Made by a program: the position numbers and the translations under genes. Shown piece by piece: positions 55,056-64,000 of a stretch of 64,000 nt of DNA. The notes beneath the pieces were generated by a model. The model was not told the DNA's origin. It saw only the letters and a list, made by a program, of their open reading frames with translations, and ran no database searches. This stretch comes from JACXTP01 sp963827905 (GTDB taxonomy: Archaea > Thermoplasmatota > Thermoplasmata > Methanomassiliicoccales > UBA472), in contig CAWHCB010000001.1 of the NCBI GenBank assembly GCA_963827905.1, positions 124,001 to 188,000 on the forward strand, in the 5' to 3' direction. How positions within the stretch are numbered: position 1 is the first letter of the stretch; each line of letters opens with the position of its first letter.

Positions 55056-56886
55056 ATGGTCGAACCCACTAAAGGCGCCAAGGGGGGAAGAAGGCCAGAA
55101 GAGCCATTCGAAAGGCCCTGTCAACCGCTGGAGAGACATACTACAACATCAGCATCTATATCTTCACCATCGCCTGGATGGCCACGATCCTCCTCGGGTT
55201 TGCGGGATACTATCAATACTATCAGTTGAACGGGCTGGCCATGTCCTTCGCGGCCCTGACCTATGACACCCTGAAGCTCTTCGTGCTGGGGGGAGGCGAC
55301 CTGGACTGGTCCAATGGCTATGTCCCTGTCTTGGATTTCGCGCGCTGGATGGCCCTCATCGTCTATTTCTGGGCGGCGGCCTTGATCGTTTCCAGGGCGT
55401 TCCTGGGGCCATTGCATAGGCTCAGACTATGGTTGTGCACGGACCACATCGTCGTCTGTGGCATGGGTAGGATCGGATCGAGCTTCGCCAGGGCATCTGA
55501 GCGAGGACCACCAAGTGGTGATAATCGACAAGGAGCCACATAGCACGGTCGAAGATGAACTGAAAGGCACTGGCGTGGTGTACGTCCATGGCAATGCCAC
55601 CGAGGAGAAGGTGCTGCGCCATGCGGGGATCGCCAGGGCGAGATACCTGATAACCGCCTTGGGCGAGGATAGCGCGAACGCTGAGATCGCCATCCAAGCG
55701 CGAAGGATTGTCACTGGCCGGTCGTTTGACCCGCTGACCTGCTTCGTCCATGTGTTGGACCCGGAGCTCTGCGAGGTCCTAAGGGTCAATGAGTTCAATG
55801 CAGGCAGTCGCTCCATGCGGTTGGAGTTCTACAATGTGTTCGAGAACGGGGCAAGGACCATCCTCAATGATTTTCCGGCCTTCCCAGAACATAATGTCGA
55901 GACCGTTCCCTTGGCAAAGGTCCTCGTCATAGGCTTGGACGATGTGGGCAAGAGGCTCTTACTCGGGGCGGCGAAACGATGGTGGCCGCACTATCCAGGC
56001 GACGGGTCGAAAGCTCCAATTGGTCCTCGTCGATGCTGATGCCGACAAAGTGTTGGACTCGCATCAGAGGCGCTATCCGAGCCTTAGGGATTCATGCTCC
56101 TTCAGGACCATCTCCATGGACGTCCGCAGGCTCCGAATGGCGACCGAGGAGGAACTTACGTCGCTGACCGCCGATGGACCCACCATCATCTACATCTGCA
56201 CCCCCAGTGACAGCGACGGGCTCTCCCTGGCCCTCACTTTGCGGAAAAGATTGGGCAACGAGGGGGCGCCCATCGTCGTCCGCATGAACGCGGACACGAG
56301 GCCGGCCATGCTCCTCGGCAAGGAGGGGAGGAAGGCGGGCTTCGCCAACATCCACACCTTTGGTTTCTGGGACCGCACCTGCACCAAGGCCTTGATCCAG
56401 TACGGGACCAGGGAGATCATGGGCCAGGCCATCCACGAGGAGTATTGCCTGGAGCAGAAGGCCTCCGGCACCCCGACCGAGGCGTCCAAGACGTCATGGG
56501 ACGAGCTTAGCGAGGAATTACGCGAATCGAACCGAGCTCAGGCCGACCACATCATCACCAAGTCCAAGGCCATCGGTCGTTGGATCGATGCGATGGTCGG
56601 GTGGGGCCCTGACCCCGATCCGCTCACCCCTTACGAGGTCCATAGGCTCTCCAGGATGGAACATGAAAGGTGGTACCAAGAGAAGGTCGGAAAGGGTTGG
56701 CGGTATGGCAAGGACAGGGATGATGCGCAAAGGCTCCATGACGACCTCGTGCCCTGGGAGGGATTGTCCCCCCTGGCCAAGTTCAAGGACATAGCCACGG
56801 TGAAGAAGATACCCCGGACCTTGGCCAGGGTGGACCTGCGCCTGAACAAGGCGGACATGACCTGCAGGTGGCCAAGGCCCTGCTGA
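55056..56886 (+). CDS. Two-helix membrane protein with two TrkA-N units and RyR domains (frame breaks)
   Basis: A channel-like protein assembled across several frames. From ATG 55056 a basic N-terminus leads to helix 1 (IYIFTIAWMATILLGFAGYY) and helix 2 (MALIVYFWAAALIVSRAF); the loop between lacks a TVGYG selectivity filter. TrkA-N unit 1 starts DHIVVCGMGRIGSSFA and continues HQVVIIDKEP, GNATEEKVLRHAGI. Unit 2 has VLVIGLDDVGKRLLLGA and LQLVLVDADADKV. The C-terminus holds RyR-like motifs: WDELSEELRESNRAQADHI and EHERWYQEKVGKGWRYGKD with LVPWEGLSPLAKFKD. Breaks: G run 55082-55087, GGG 55491-55493, GGGT 56004-56007, and near 56852. It belongs to a known prokaryotic TrkA-N/RyR group. Confidence 0.75.
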
Positions 56887-56927
56887 TGGACGAGCTGAGC
56901 AAGGGCGAGAAGGGAGGGGAGGGGAAC

Positions 56928-57009
56928 ATCGATCCATCCACCCTTTGGAGGGCGAAGCTCGAGGGGAAATCGATCCATCCACCCTTTGGAGGGAGATGCC
57001 CGAAGGGGA
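56928..57009 (+). repeat. 41-bp tandem duplication that breaks the RyR-like reading frame
   Basis: Copies start at 56928 and 56969. The first 25 bases are identical in both; the next 16 have diverged. Because 41 is not a multiple of three, the duplication shifts the frame. Removing one copy joins IDPSTLW directly to REMPEGDKSHYLDE in frame. Confidence 0.85.
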
Positions 57010-58414
57010 CAAGTCTCATTACCTGGACGAGGCGAAGGTCATCATGGAATGCATCCGGGGGATAGGCTGCGACATCACTGGCAAGGCGTCCTGCGAGGAA
57101 GAGCTAGGCGCGTTTTCGCCATCTGATCTCGCGGTGGCATCTCGAAAGTACGAGGAGCTGATGGTGGGCCGAGGGGGGAAAGGCCTGCTCACGGACCATT
57201 CCCGCTGGCCGGCCGTTCTTGCGAAGGGCGGATTGGCGATATACCGTCATGAGGAGGCAAGAACGCTGGTCGCCAAGGACAGGGAGGCCATGTCGATGGC
57301 CTTCAGCGAGTCGGAGCTTGACGACCCCTTCATGGCGAGGAGGGGCGGCCCATCGACCTTGACCGACTCGAACGAGGGGAAGCCATTATTATCCCTAACG
57401 AGTATTTTTCAATCTATGGGAGAGGAGCTTCATGTCTTCATAAGCCATGTCGAGGAGGATGCACCTCTAGCCCTCGCTCTGGCCGATAGGTTGGAGAAGA
57501 AAGGCTATTCCACATGGTACTATGAGCGGGACACTCTGCCCGGTATCTCGTATCTTGAGCAAACGGGGAACGCGGTAGGAAAGTGCAAGGCGTTCCTCCT
57601 CCTCATCACCAAGGATTCCTTGGCCTCCCACCAGGTGGACCTGGAGCTGGAGCGGGCCCATGAGGAGTCCAAGACCATAATCCCGGTGAGGCATGGCGTT
57701 TCTCACCCTGAGTTCCAGAACCGTCGACCATTGTGGAGGCAGATCATAGGGACCCGTACATCCATCGAGGTCGACATGAACAACGTGGAACTGGCGGCGA
57801 ACCGTATCGGGGAGGCCCTGAAGCACATGGACATAGCGGCAGGGACTGTCGCCGCTGTTGCCGCCGTCACGGCCATCCCATCACCGCCCCCCGCCCTGCC
57901 GAAGTTCTGCAGGGATTGCGGTCAGCCGTTCCAGGCGTCCGATGCAAGATGTGCGAGATGTGGGAAGCCCAGGGACCCCATCGAGTCGGCGAACCGAGTG
58001 GTCAATGAGCACTTAGGTCTGGTGTCGTATTCCGATGGTTATGTGGTGGACCCTAAGTATAAGCTCATTTGGCAGAGGGATGGGGACGAGATAGGTCGAG
58101 ACTACAACGAATCCATGGCCTATTGCAAGGACCTTAGACTGGGCGGGTTCAGCGATTGGCGGCTTCCTACCAAGGACGAGCTGAAGCATCTGGCCGGTTT
58201 CGGGTACTCGGACCTGCAAAAGCTCTTCCCTTCCATCCAGAAAAGGAACTATTGGGCGCTGACGTCCGCTCAGGAGATGCCGTTCTCCAACACGGCGCAG
58301 GACGAGGTGGCCTTCACCGTGGACCTCGACCCAGGCAGCCCAAACTTCGGGGGGATGGTCGTCTATTTCAAGAGGTACAAGTACTGCTTGAAAGCAGTGC
58401 GAAGGTATCGTTGA
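56996..58414 (+). CDS. TIR domain protein with RyR-like N-terminus, zinc ribbon and DUF1566/Lcl C-terminus
   Basis: About 472 residues if ATG 56996 is used. The N-terminus has RyR-like segments (WREMPEGDKSHYLDEAKVIM just upstream and into the gene; FSPSDLAVASRKYEELMVGR). The TIR domain is at ~145-285 (ELHVFISHVEEDAPLALALA; GKCKAFLLLITKDSLASHQV), with the catalytic-type Glu in VDLELERAHEE (57644-57646). A zinc ribbon (FCRDCGQPFQ...CARCGKP) and an Lcl_C/DUF1566 domain (GGFSDWRLPTKDELKHLAGF) follow. TIR domains hydrolyse NAD+ in many defence systems. The frame may originally have continued from the TrkA-N/RyR gene through the 41-bp repeat. Confidence 0.8.
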   Translation: MPEGDKSHYLDEAKVIMECIRGIGCDITGKASCEEELGAFSPSDLAVASRKYEELMVGRGGKGLLTDHSRWPAVLAKGGLAIYRHEEARTLVAKDREAMSMAFSESELDDPFMARRGGPSTLTDSNEGKPLLSLTSIFQSMGEELHVFISHVEEDAPLALALADRLEKKGYSTWYYERDTLPGISYLEQTGNAVGKCKAFLLLITKDSLASHQVDLELERAHEESKTIIPVRHGVSHPEFQNRRPLWRQIIGTRTSIEVDMNNVELAANRIGEALKHMDIAAGTVAAVAAVTAIPSPPPALPKFCRDCGQPFQASDARCARCGKPRDPIESANRVVNEHLGLVSYSDGYVVDPKYKLIWQRDGDEIGRDYNESMAYCKDLRLGGFSDWRLPTKDELKHLAGFGYSDLQKLFPSIQKRNYWALTSAQEMPFSNTAQDEVAFTVDLDPGSPNFGGMVVYFKRYKYCLKAVRRYR

Positions 58415-58582
58415 GATCTTCCCAGTCCGTCTCATCCAGGCCGCACTACCCCCTCTTGAGGTCATGCCCTAAGCACAAGGCCTGGTCAACCTTTATCTAT
58501 TCTCGTGGGCAATGGAATCTAAGGGAGTGGTACGGAGAGCACTTGCCTCGCGGTTACGCATGCACGGGAACCGATCGAGCCG

Positions 58583-61500
58583 ATGATGAGGGGAGGGGGG
58601 CAGATGTGGGATGATCTAGGGAGGCCCAGCAAGGTCGATGGGCCGAGCGTCAGGGATGATGCGTCCAAAGACGCCATGACCAGAGAGCGAACGCAACTTC
58701 ATGGAAATGATGGACCGCATGGAAGGACGAGGAAAGGACCCATCGTCGTCCTAACACTTCTCCTCTCCCTCCTCTTGATCAGCTCATGTCTGGTATTTTC
58801 CATCACCGTCGCCGCCCACAGCGTGCCGGACGATGCTCCGCTCGACCAGACCGGTCCTGGGAGAACAGGTCTGGCGGGCACTGAACTTAACGGATCAGGG
58901 ACTGGCGCCCCTGGCTATAACGACGCCATGCGGTTCTTCATCGAGAACAAGGGTCAGTTCGACCAGGATGTAAGGTTCGTCGCGGTGACGGAGTTCGGAA
59001 CAGCGGTCTTCTACGATTCGAAGGTGCAATACTGCCTGGAACTATTTGAGGCTGGAAACATCAGAGGTTCCGACCTGGTCACGCTGACCTTCCCAGGCTC
59101 TGAGAGCATATGCCCCGAAGGAAAAGAGCTTCAGCCACACTACACCAATTACTTCATCGGTGATGAGAGCGCATGGGTCTCAGGGGCCAGGAACTTCGGT
59201 TCCATAGAATATCATGACATTTGGCCGGGCATCGATCTGGTCTATCGGTTCGATGAAAGCGGCCTGAAGTATGAGTTCGCCGTGGGTCCATACGTATCAG
59301 AGAACGCGATCAGGGTCCAGGTCGCAGGGGCGTCCATCCATGCTGATGCTTCCTGCCTCACCTTGGACACGGGTCGCGGTCTCCTCCTCGATGATGGTCT
59401 TATGGTCTCCCAGGAAGGCAGTGGCCAAGACCTTGGGGCGGTGTTCCTAGCGGTCGAGGACCTCTTCACCTTCCAGGTAGAGGGAAGGGACCCGTCCAAG
59501 GCCCTCCTCATCGATCCATTGGTATATTCCACCTATTTCGGGGGCAGCGATTATGATTTCAGCCAAAGCGTCGCCGTGGATAGCGACGGCAACGTCTACG
59601 TGACCGGACAAACCCAATCCGTCGATTTCCCAAAAATCGGTCCGTTCCAAGGGAGCCTTGCAGGGGGTAGCGACGCCTTCGTCCTCAAGTTCGATGCGGA
59701 AGGCAAGTCCCTTATCTACTCGACATACATCGGCGGCAACGGCGGTGATTATGGACAGGACATCGCCATAGACGGCACCGGAAATGCCTATGTCGTTGGT
59801 ACGACGAACTCAACGAACTTCCCCACCTCCAACCCAGCCCAGACGATATATGGTGGAGGTAACTACGACGCATTCGCTTTCAAGCTCAATCCGGCCGGCA
59901 ACGCCATAGCCTACTCGACATACATCGGTGGGAGCGGGGAGGATGTGGGCAACTCCCTAGCCGTGGACGGCGTTGGCAACGCATACGTCACTGGTTATAC
60001 CTCATCCAACGACTTCCCTACCTCTGGTCCCGTGCAGGCGGCGAAAGGGGGTACTTACGACGCCTTCGTCCTCAAGATCAATATGGCAGGGAACACGATC
60101 GTATACTCCACATACCTGGGAGGGGTGAATACCGATAGCGGGAATCAGATAGTGGTCGACGGCGACGGCAACGCCTACGTCACCGGGTCGTCCTACTCCA
60201 CGGACTTCCCCACCCAAAACCCTTACCAGGACAATAATGCGGGCAGCAGCGACGCCTTCGTCCTCAAGATCGACCCCTCCGGAAACGCCCTTGTCTTCTC
60301 CACCTATATCGGAGGGGTCCTCACAGACTAAGGGCAGGACATCGCCATCGACATCGATGGCAAGATCTACGTCGTGGGTTACACGGAATCCTCCAACTTC
60401 CCCACCACCATTGGCTCGTTCCAAACGATAGGTGCGGGCGGCGGGGACACCTTCGTGCTGAAGCTCAACCCTTCCGGGGATGGCCTCGTCTACTCGACGT
60501 ACTTTGGAGGAGGCAATGATGATGTGGGCATGGGGATCGCCTTGGACGCGATGGGCGGATGCTTATATCACAGGATACACCAGTTCCATCGACCTCCCCA
60601 CCTTCAACGCCTTTCCAAGCGTCCTATGGTGGCGATTACTGTGACGCCTATGTGTTCAAGCTCGATCCGACCGGCAAGGTCCTCTTGCTATCGACCTACT
60701 TCGGGGGGATGGACACGGACGCCGCGTACGGCATCGCCCTGGACCCCAACGGCAACGTCTACCTCTGCGGGGGCACCTTTTCTACCGATTTCCCCACCTT
60801 CAACGCCTTCCAACCAGGCAATTCGGGCGATTGCGACGGTTTCATCCTGAAGTTCGATCTGAAGGGAAGCGCATCATTGTACTCGACGTACGCTGGAGGT
60901 AGCGACGAGGAGCAAGGGGAGGCCATCGCCCTCGATGCCAACGGCAACATCTACATCGTTGGACAAACCTATTCCCCCAACTTCCCCATCTCATCCGGCT
61001 CGTTCCAATCGAACCATGAGGGCGAGGCGGACGTGTTCATCCTCAAGCTCGACCCGTCCGGAAGCGCCCTCATCTACTCCACCTATGTCGGTGGCAGCTG
61101 GGATGACCAGGGCATCGACATCGCCGTCGACGCTGCCGGCAACGCCTACGTCACGGGTTACACCTATTCCCAGGACTTCCCCACTTCCAGCCCCCTCCAG
61201 GCGGCCAACGGGGGATACTATGACGCTTTCGCCCTCAAACTCAACCCTGCGGGGAACGCCCTGGTGTACTCGACATATGTTGGAGGGGAGGACACCGATT
61301 TCGCGCTCGGCATCGCCATCGATGACGCGGGGAACGCCTACATCACAGGCGGCACATACTCGCTCGAGTTCCCCACCGCGAGCCCGTTGATCGCAAGCAA
61401 CTCAGGAGGTTGCGACATCTTCGTCCTGAAGCTCAATGCGGCCGGGAACGCTTTCGTCTACTCGACCTACATCGGAGGAGGTTTAGACGACGAGGGGATG

Positions 61501-63026
61501 GATATCGCCGTCGACGACATGGGCAACGCCTATGTCACCGGCGACACCAATTCCACCGATTTCCTCACGGCCAACCCGCTCCAGGCGGCCAATGGTGGCG
61601 ACTATGATGCCTTCGTGCTGAAGCTAAATGTCGCTGGCAGCGTCCTGATCTTCTCCACCTACATCGGAGGGAGCGGGGAGGACAATGGCAAAGGCATCGA
61701 TCTCGACGATTTCGGCAACGCCTACGTGACCGGGGACACCAATTCCACCGACTTCCCGACCTCCATCAATTTTCAATCGGAAAAGGGGGAGTTCTCGGAC
61801 GCATTCGTACTTAAGATCGATTCGGCTGGCAGGACGCTCATCTATTCGACCTTCATCGGAGGTGACGATGTCGACATCGGATACCATATCGCCGTGGATG
61901 AGGGCGGGAACGCCAACGTCGTGGGCTACACCTATTCTATCGATTTCCCAGTGGCCAGTCCGATGCAGGCGGTGAATGCGGGGTACTATGACGCATTCGT
62001 CCTCAGGCTGAACACCCATAGGGAACATGCTGGTTTATTCAACGTTCGTCGGGGGCAGCGATAGCGATTACGGCCTGAGCATCGCTCTCGATGCCTCGGG
62101 CAATGCCTACGTCACTGGTGGCACCTATTCGATGGACTTCCCCATCGCCGACCCTTTCCAAGCGTCCAATGGAGGCGATGAGGACATCTTCCTCCTCAAA
62201 CTGGGGTCATTCGCCGCGCCCTCAGAGCCTCTCGCCCTCACCGCCATTCCTGGTGATGGTCATGTCTTCCTCTCTTGGTCTGCGCCGAACGATGATGGCG
62301 GTGCCCCGGTCGATTACTATATCGTGTTCAAGGACGGCTTGGACGTGGCCCATCCGATCGCCACCTCGTTCGACGTGACGGGACTGACCAACGGGGTCGC
62401 TTACACCTTCGCGGTGGCCGCGCACAACTCGTTGGGGGTCGGTCCAACCACTCCCACGACCGAAGCGACACCAAGTACGGACATGGTGCTTCCAGGCGTA
62501 CCGACGCTGCTAGAACTGACCGTTGGTGATTCCAAGGTGACGATAAGCTGGGGACCGCCTGCCAGTGGCGGCACTGGCATTGATTATTACATAATCTACA
62601 GCAATGGCGTGGACGTCAAGCACTCGACCGAACTGACCACCGAGATGGTCGGCCTGACCAACGGGGTCGAATACTCCTTCGCGGTCGCCGCGCACAACGC
62701 CGCCGGGACCGGGCCAGGAGACGGAGGTGGAACATGCCACGCCGAAGGCAAGCACCTCAGATGGCTCTGGCGGGCTTGACCTGACGATCATATTGGCAGT
62801 GGTGGCGGCCATCGTCGTGGTTTTGCTGGTAGCGATATTCATGGTGAGAAGGAAAAAACCGACCGCTCCAATGGCTCCCATGCCTCCGAAGCCTGCGGAA
62901 CCTGTCCCCCCTCCGATGCCGGTGGCTCCGATCCCACCGCCCGCCGAGGTCATCAAATATTGCCCCTGGTGCGGGGAGAGGGCGGGCGAGGAGTTCTGCG
63001 GTAATTGCGGCAGGAAGGTCAGCTGA
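58583..63026 (+). CDS. Giant SBBP beta-propeller repeat surface protein (nonsense codon and four frame breaks)
   Basis: About 1,480 residues. After a membrane anchor or signal segment (VVLTLLLSLLLISSCLVFSI) there is the DUF that precedes SBBP repeats (FFIENKGQFDQDVRFVAV; YHDIWPGIDLVYRFDESGLK), then more than ten repeats with STYIGG-, GNAYVTG- and FPT-type motifs, two FN3-like domains, a C-terminal helix (LTIILAVVAAIVVVLLVAIF) and a zinc ribbon (YCPWCGERAGEEFCGNCGRK) in the cytoplasmic tail. An in-frame TAA at 60329-60331 stands where neighbouring repeats have Tyr. Extra bases sit near 60557, 60612-60614, 62015-62017 and 62717. The start is uncertain. Confidence 0.8.
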
Positions 63027-63227
63027 GATGATCTCCATGTGCCACCTTCCATCAAATGATGGACAGTTCGGTTCGAGGTGGTCCGGTGATCGATCATTGA
63101 AGCATACGATTATCGTCATCTCAGGTCTGAAACATATCGCAGCGAACTGCCCAGCCATATTACTTGACTTGCCATTAAATAGTACGATTGCAAATATTCC
63201 AATGTTCAGGGCAGGGGGGTAAATTCA
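63027..63227. other. Short intergenic region before the DUF2252 gene
   Basis: 201 bp without a gene. CCATTAAATAGTACG near 63172-63186 is a TATA candidate ~45 bp before the ATG at 63228, which is preceded by GGCAGGGGGGT. Confidence 0.4.
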
Positions 63228-64000
63228 ATGGCATTCGAACCGTACGAACTTGAGCCAGCATTTTTAGAGCAGGCCAAATACAAATCCGAGATCACCGAAT
63301 CGGTGGAAAAGAAATTGGAAATGGGGAAGCAGCTTGAGGGAGACGGTCCTTCGAGAGGACCTCGGAGATTGGACCCCACCGAAGAATAGGCGTGACCCTA
63401 TCGAAATCATAATCGAATCTAATGAAGGGAGGCTCGAGGACCTCATACCCATCCGTCATGGAAGGATGATGGTGAGCCCGTTCACTTTCCTGAGAGGTTC
63501 TGCGGCCGTAATGGCATATGACCTATCCAACACCCCCACCACCGGACTGACGGTTCAGGCCTGCGGGGATTGCCATCTGAGCAACTTCGGTCTCTTCGCC
63601 ACGCCAGAACGGAATCTCATATTCGACGTGAACGACTTCGATGAGACCATTCCCGGTCCATGGGAATGGGACATGAAAAGATTGGTCGCCAGCATCTATG
63701 TCGGTTATAGCCCAGGCGGGAGGTCGGCAAAGGAAGCCTACAATCTATCACTGGTCTGTGCCGCTGCATATAGGAGGGCCATGAGACGCATGGCCGGAAT
63801 GACCGCTTTGGACATATGGTACTTCCAGCTCGATATCGATACCTTTGACAAGGCAGCGAAGGCCGCGGAGGTGAAGAAAAGGCTCAAGGCAGCGGACGAG
63901 GCGGCCCGAAAGAGGGTCCATGAATATGTGTTCCCGAAGATCACGGAGTCCGTCGGTGGATATAGAGCAAGATCGTTGACGAACCGCCGCTTGTCACACA
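63228..64000 (+). CDS. DUF2252 family protein, N-terminal part (two frame breaks, runs off window)
   Basis: The protein begins MAFEPYELEPAFLEQAKYKS. After one extra G in 63338-63340 it continues RREDLGDW-like text, then LIPIRHGRMMVSPFTFLRGS, VQACGDCHLSNFGLFATPER and DVNDFDETIPGPWEWDMKRL, all typical of DUF2252. Near 63962-63967 a base appears to be missing, after which SKIVDEPPLVT restores the family pattern. DUF2252 proteins have a kinase-like fold of unknown substrate. The C-terminal half is outside the window. Confidence 0.82.

Noticed and set aside
56928..57009. The 41-bp repeats as attachment sites of a mobile element
   Set aside because: The copies are directly adjacent with nothing between them, lie inside coding sequence and have no integrase or tRNA nearby.
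58583..63026. Array of similar DNA segments considered as CRISPR or other non-coding repeats
   Set aside because: The repeats are in frame, vary at third positions and encode SBBP protein repeats.

Overview
The window is about 58% GC, gene-dense and clearly archaeal. It carries deoxyhypusine synthase, Rpo7/Spt4, ribosomal proteins S24e and S27ae, FEN1, RNase Z, archaeal-type S-adenosylmethionine synthetase, the GTP-dependent dephospho-CoA kinase family and aconitase-X phosphomevalonate dehydratase. KaiC-like ATPases, a DUF835 domain and many zinc-ribbon proteins suggest a Thermoplasmatota lineage, perhaps close to Methanomassiliicoccales. That placement is inference: no 16S or methanogenesis gene is present. 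TATA-like boxes precede many starts, and GTG/TTG starts that overlap the upstream stop are common.

Layout. 0-6.6 kb: an isopropylmalate-dehydrogenase-type start, deoxyhypusine synthase, an MFS transporter, a dTMP-kinase-like enzyme, a dolichol/polyprenol-kinase-like membrane enzyme, a KaiC-like pair and an MgtC/DUF4010 membrane protein. 6.8-11.1 kb: a K+-independent-type H+-pyrophosphatase, the operon rpo7-spt4-dephospho-CoA kinase-S24e-S27ae, and tRNA-Arg(CCG). 11.4-20.6 kb: phosphomevalonate dehydratase subunits (the small one fused to a Nudix domain), an HNH protein, an isoleucyl-tRNA synthetase fused to HhH, zinc-ribbon and DUF835 modules, and FEN1. 20.6-29.4 kb: housekeeping genes (rpe, usp, rnz, CBS-HTH regulator, SAM synthetase, YyaL-like). 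29.4-32.7 kb: class III hybrid cluster protein and archaeal glutamate synthase. 33.0-41.6 kb: a membrane cluster of coiled-coil protein, SPFH protein with zinc ribbons, three zinc-ribbon proteins, a large surface protein, LemA and TPM. 41.6-50.2 kb: SagB-type nitroreductase, thioredoxin-like protein, ABC-2 exporter, ABC-F, SRAP and SemiSWEET. 50.4-64 kb: accessory region with an FN3 surface protein, a chagasin-type inhibitor, a TrkA-N/RyR channel-like protein beside a TIR protein, an SBBP-repeat surface protein and the start of a DUF2252 protein.

The most interesting locus is 55.06-58.41 kb. A two-helix membrane module, two TrkA-N units and RyR-like repeats are followed by further RyR-like repeats, a TIR domain with the catalytic-type Glu in place, a zinc ribbon and a DUF1566/Lcl C-terminal domain. 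It reads as a candidate NAD-linked signalling or defence module in which a TIR-made nucleotide could act on an RyR-bearing channel. A 41-bp tandem duplication breaks the frame between the two halves.

Caveat: I find about 25 reading-frame breaks, most of them one extra base and often in a short homopolymer, and several in genes that should be essential (ileS, SAM synthetase, rpe, rnz). Sequencing or assembly error is the most economical explanation. Split genes are annotated here as single loci with the break positions given.
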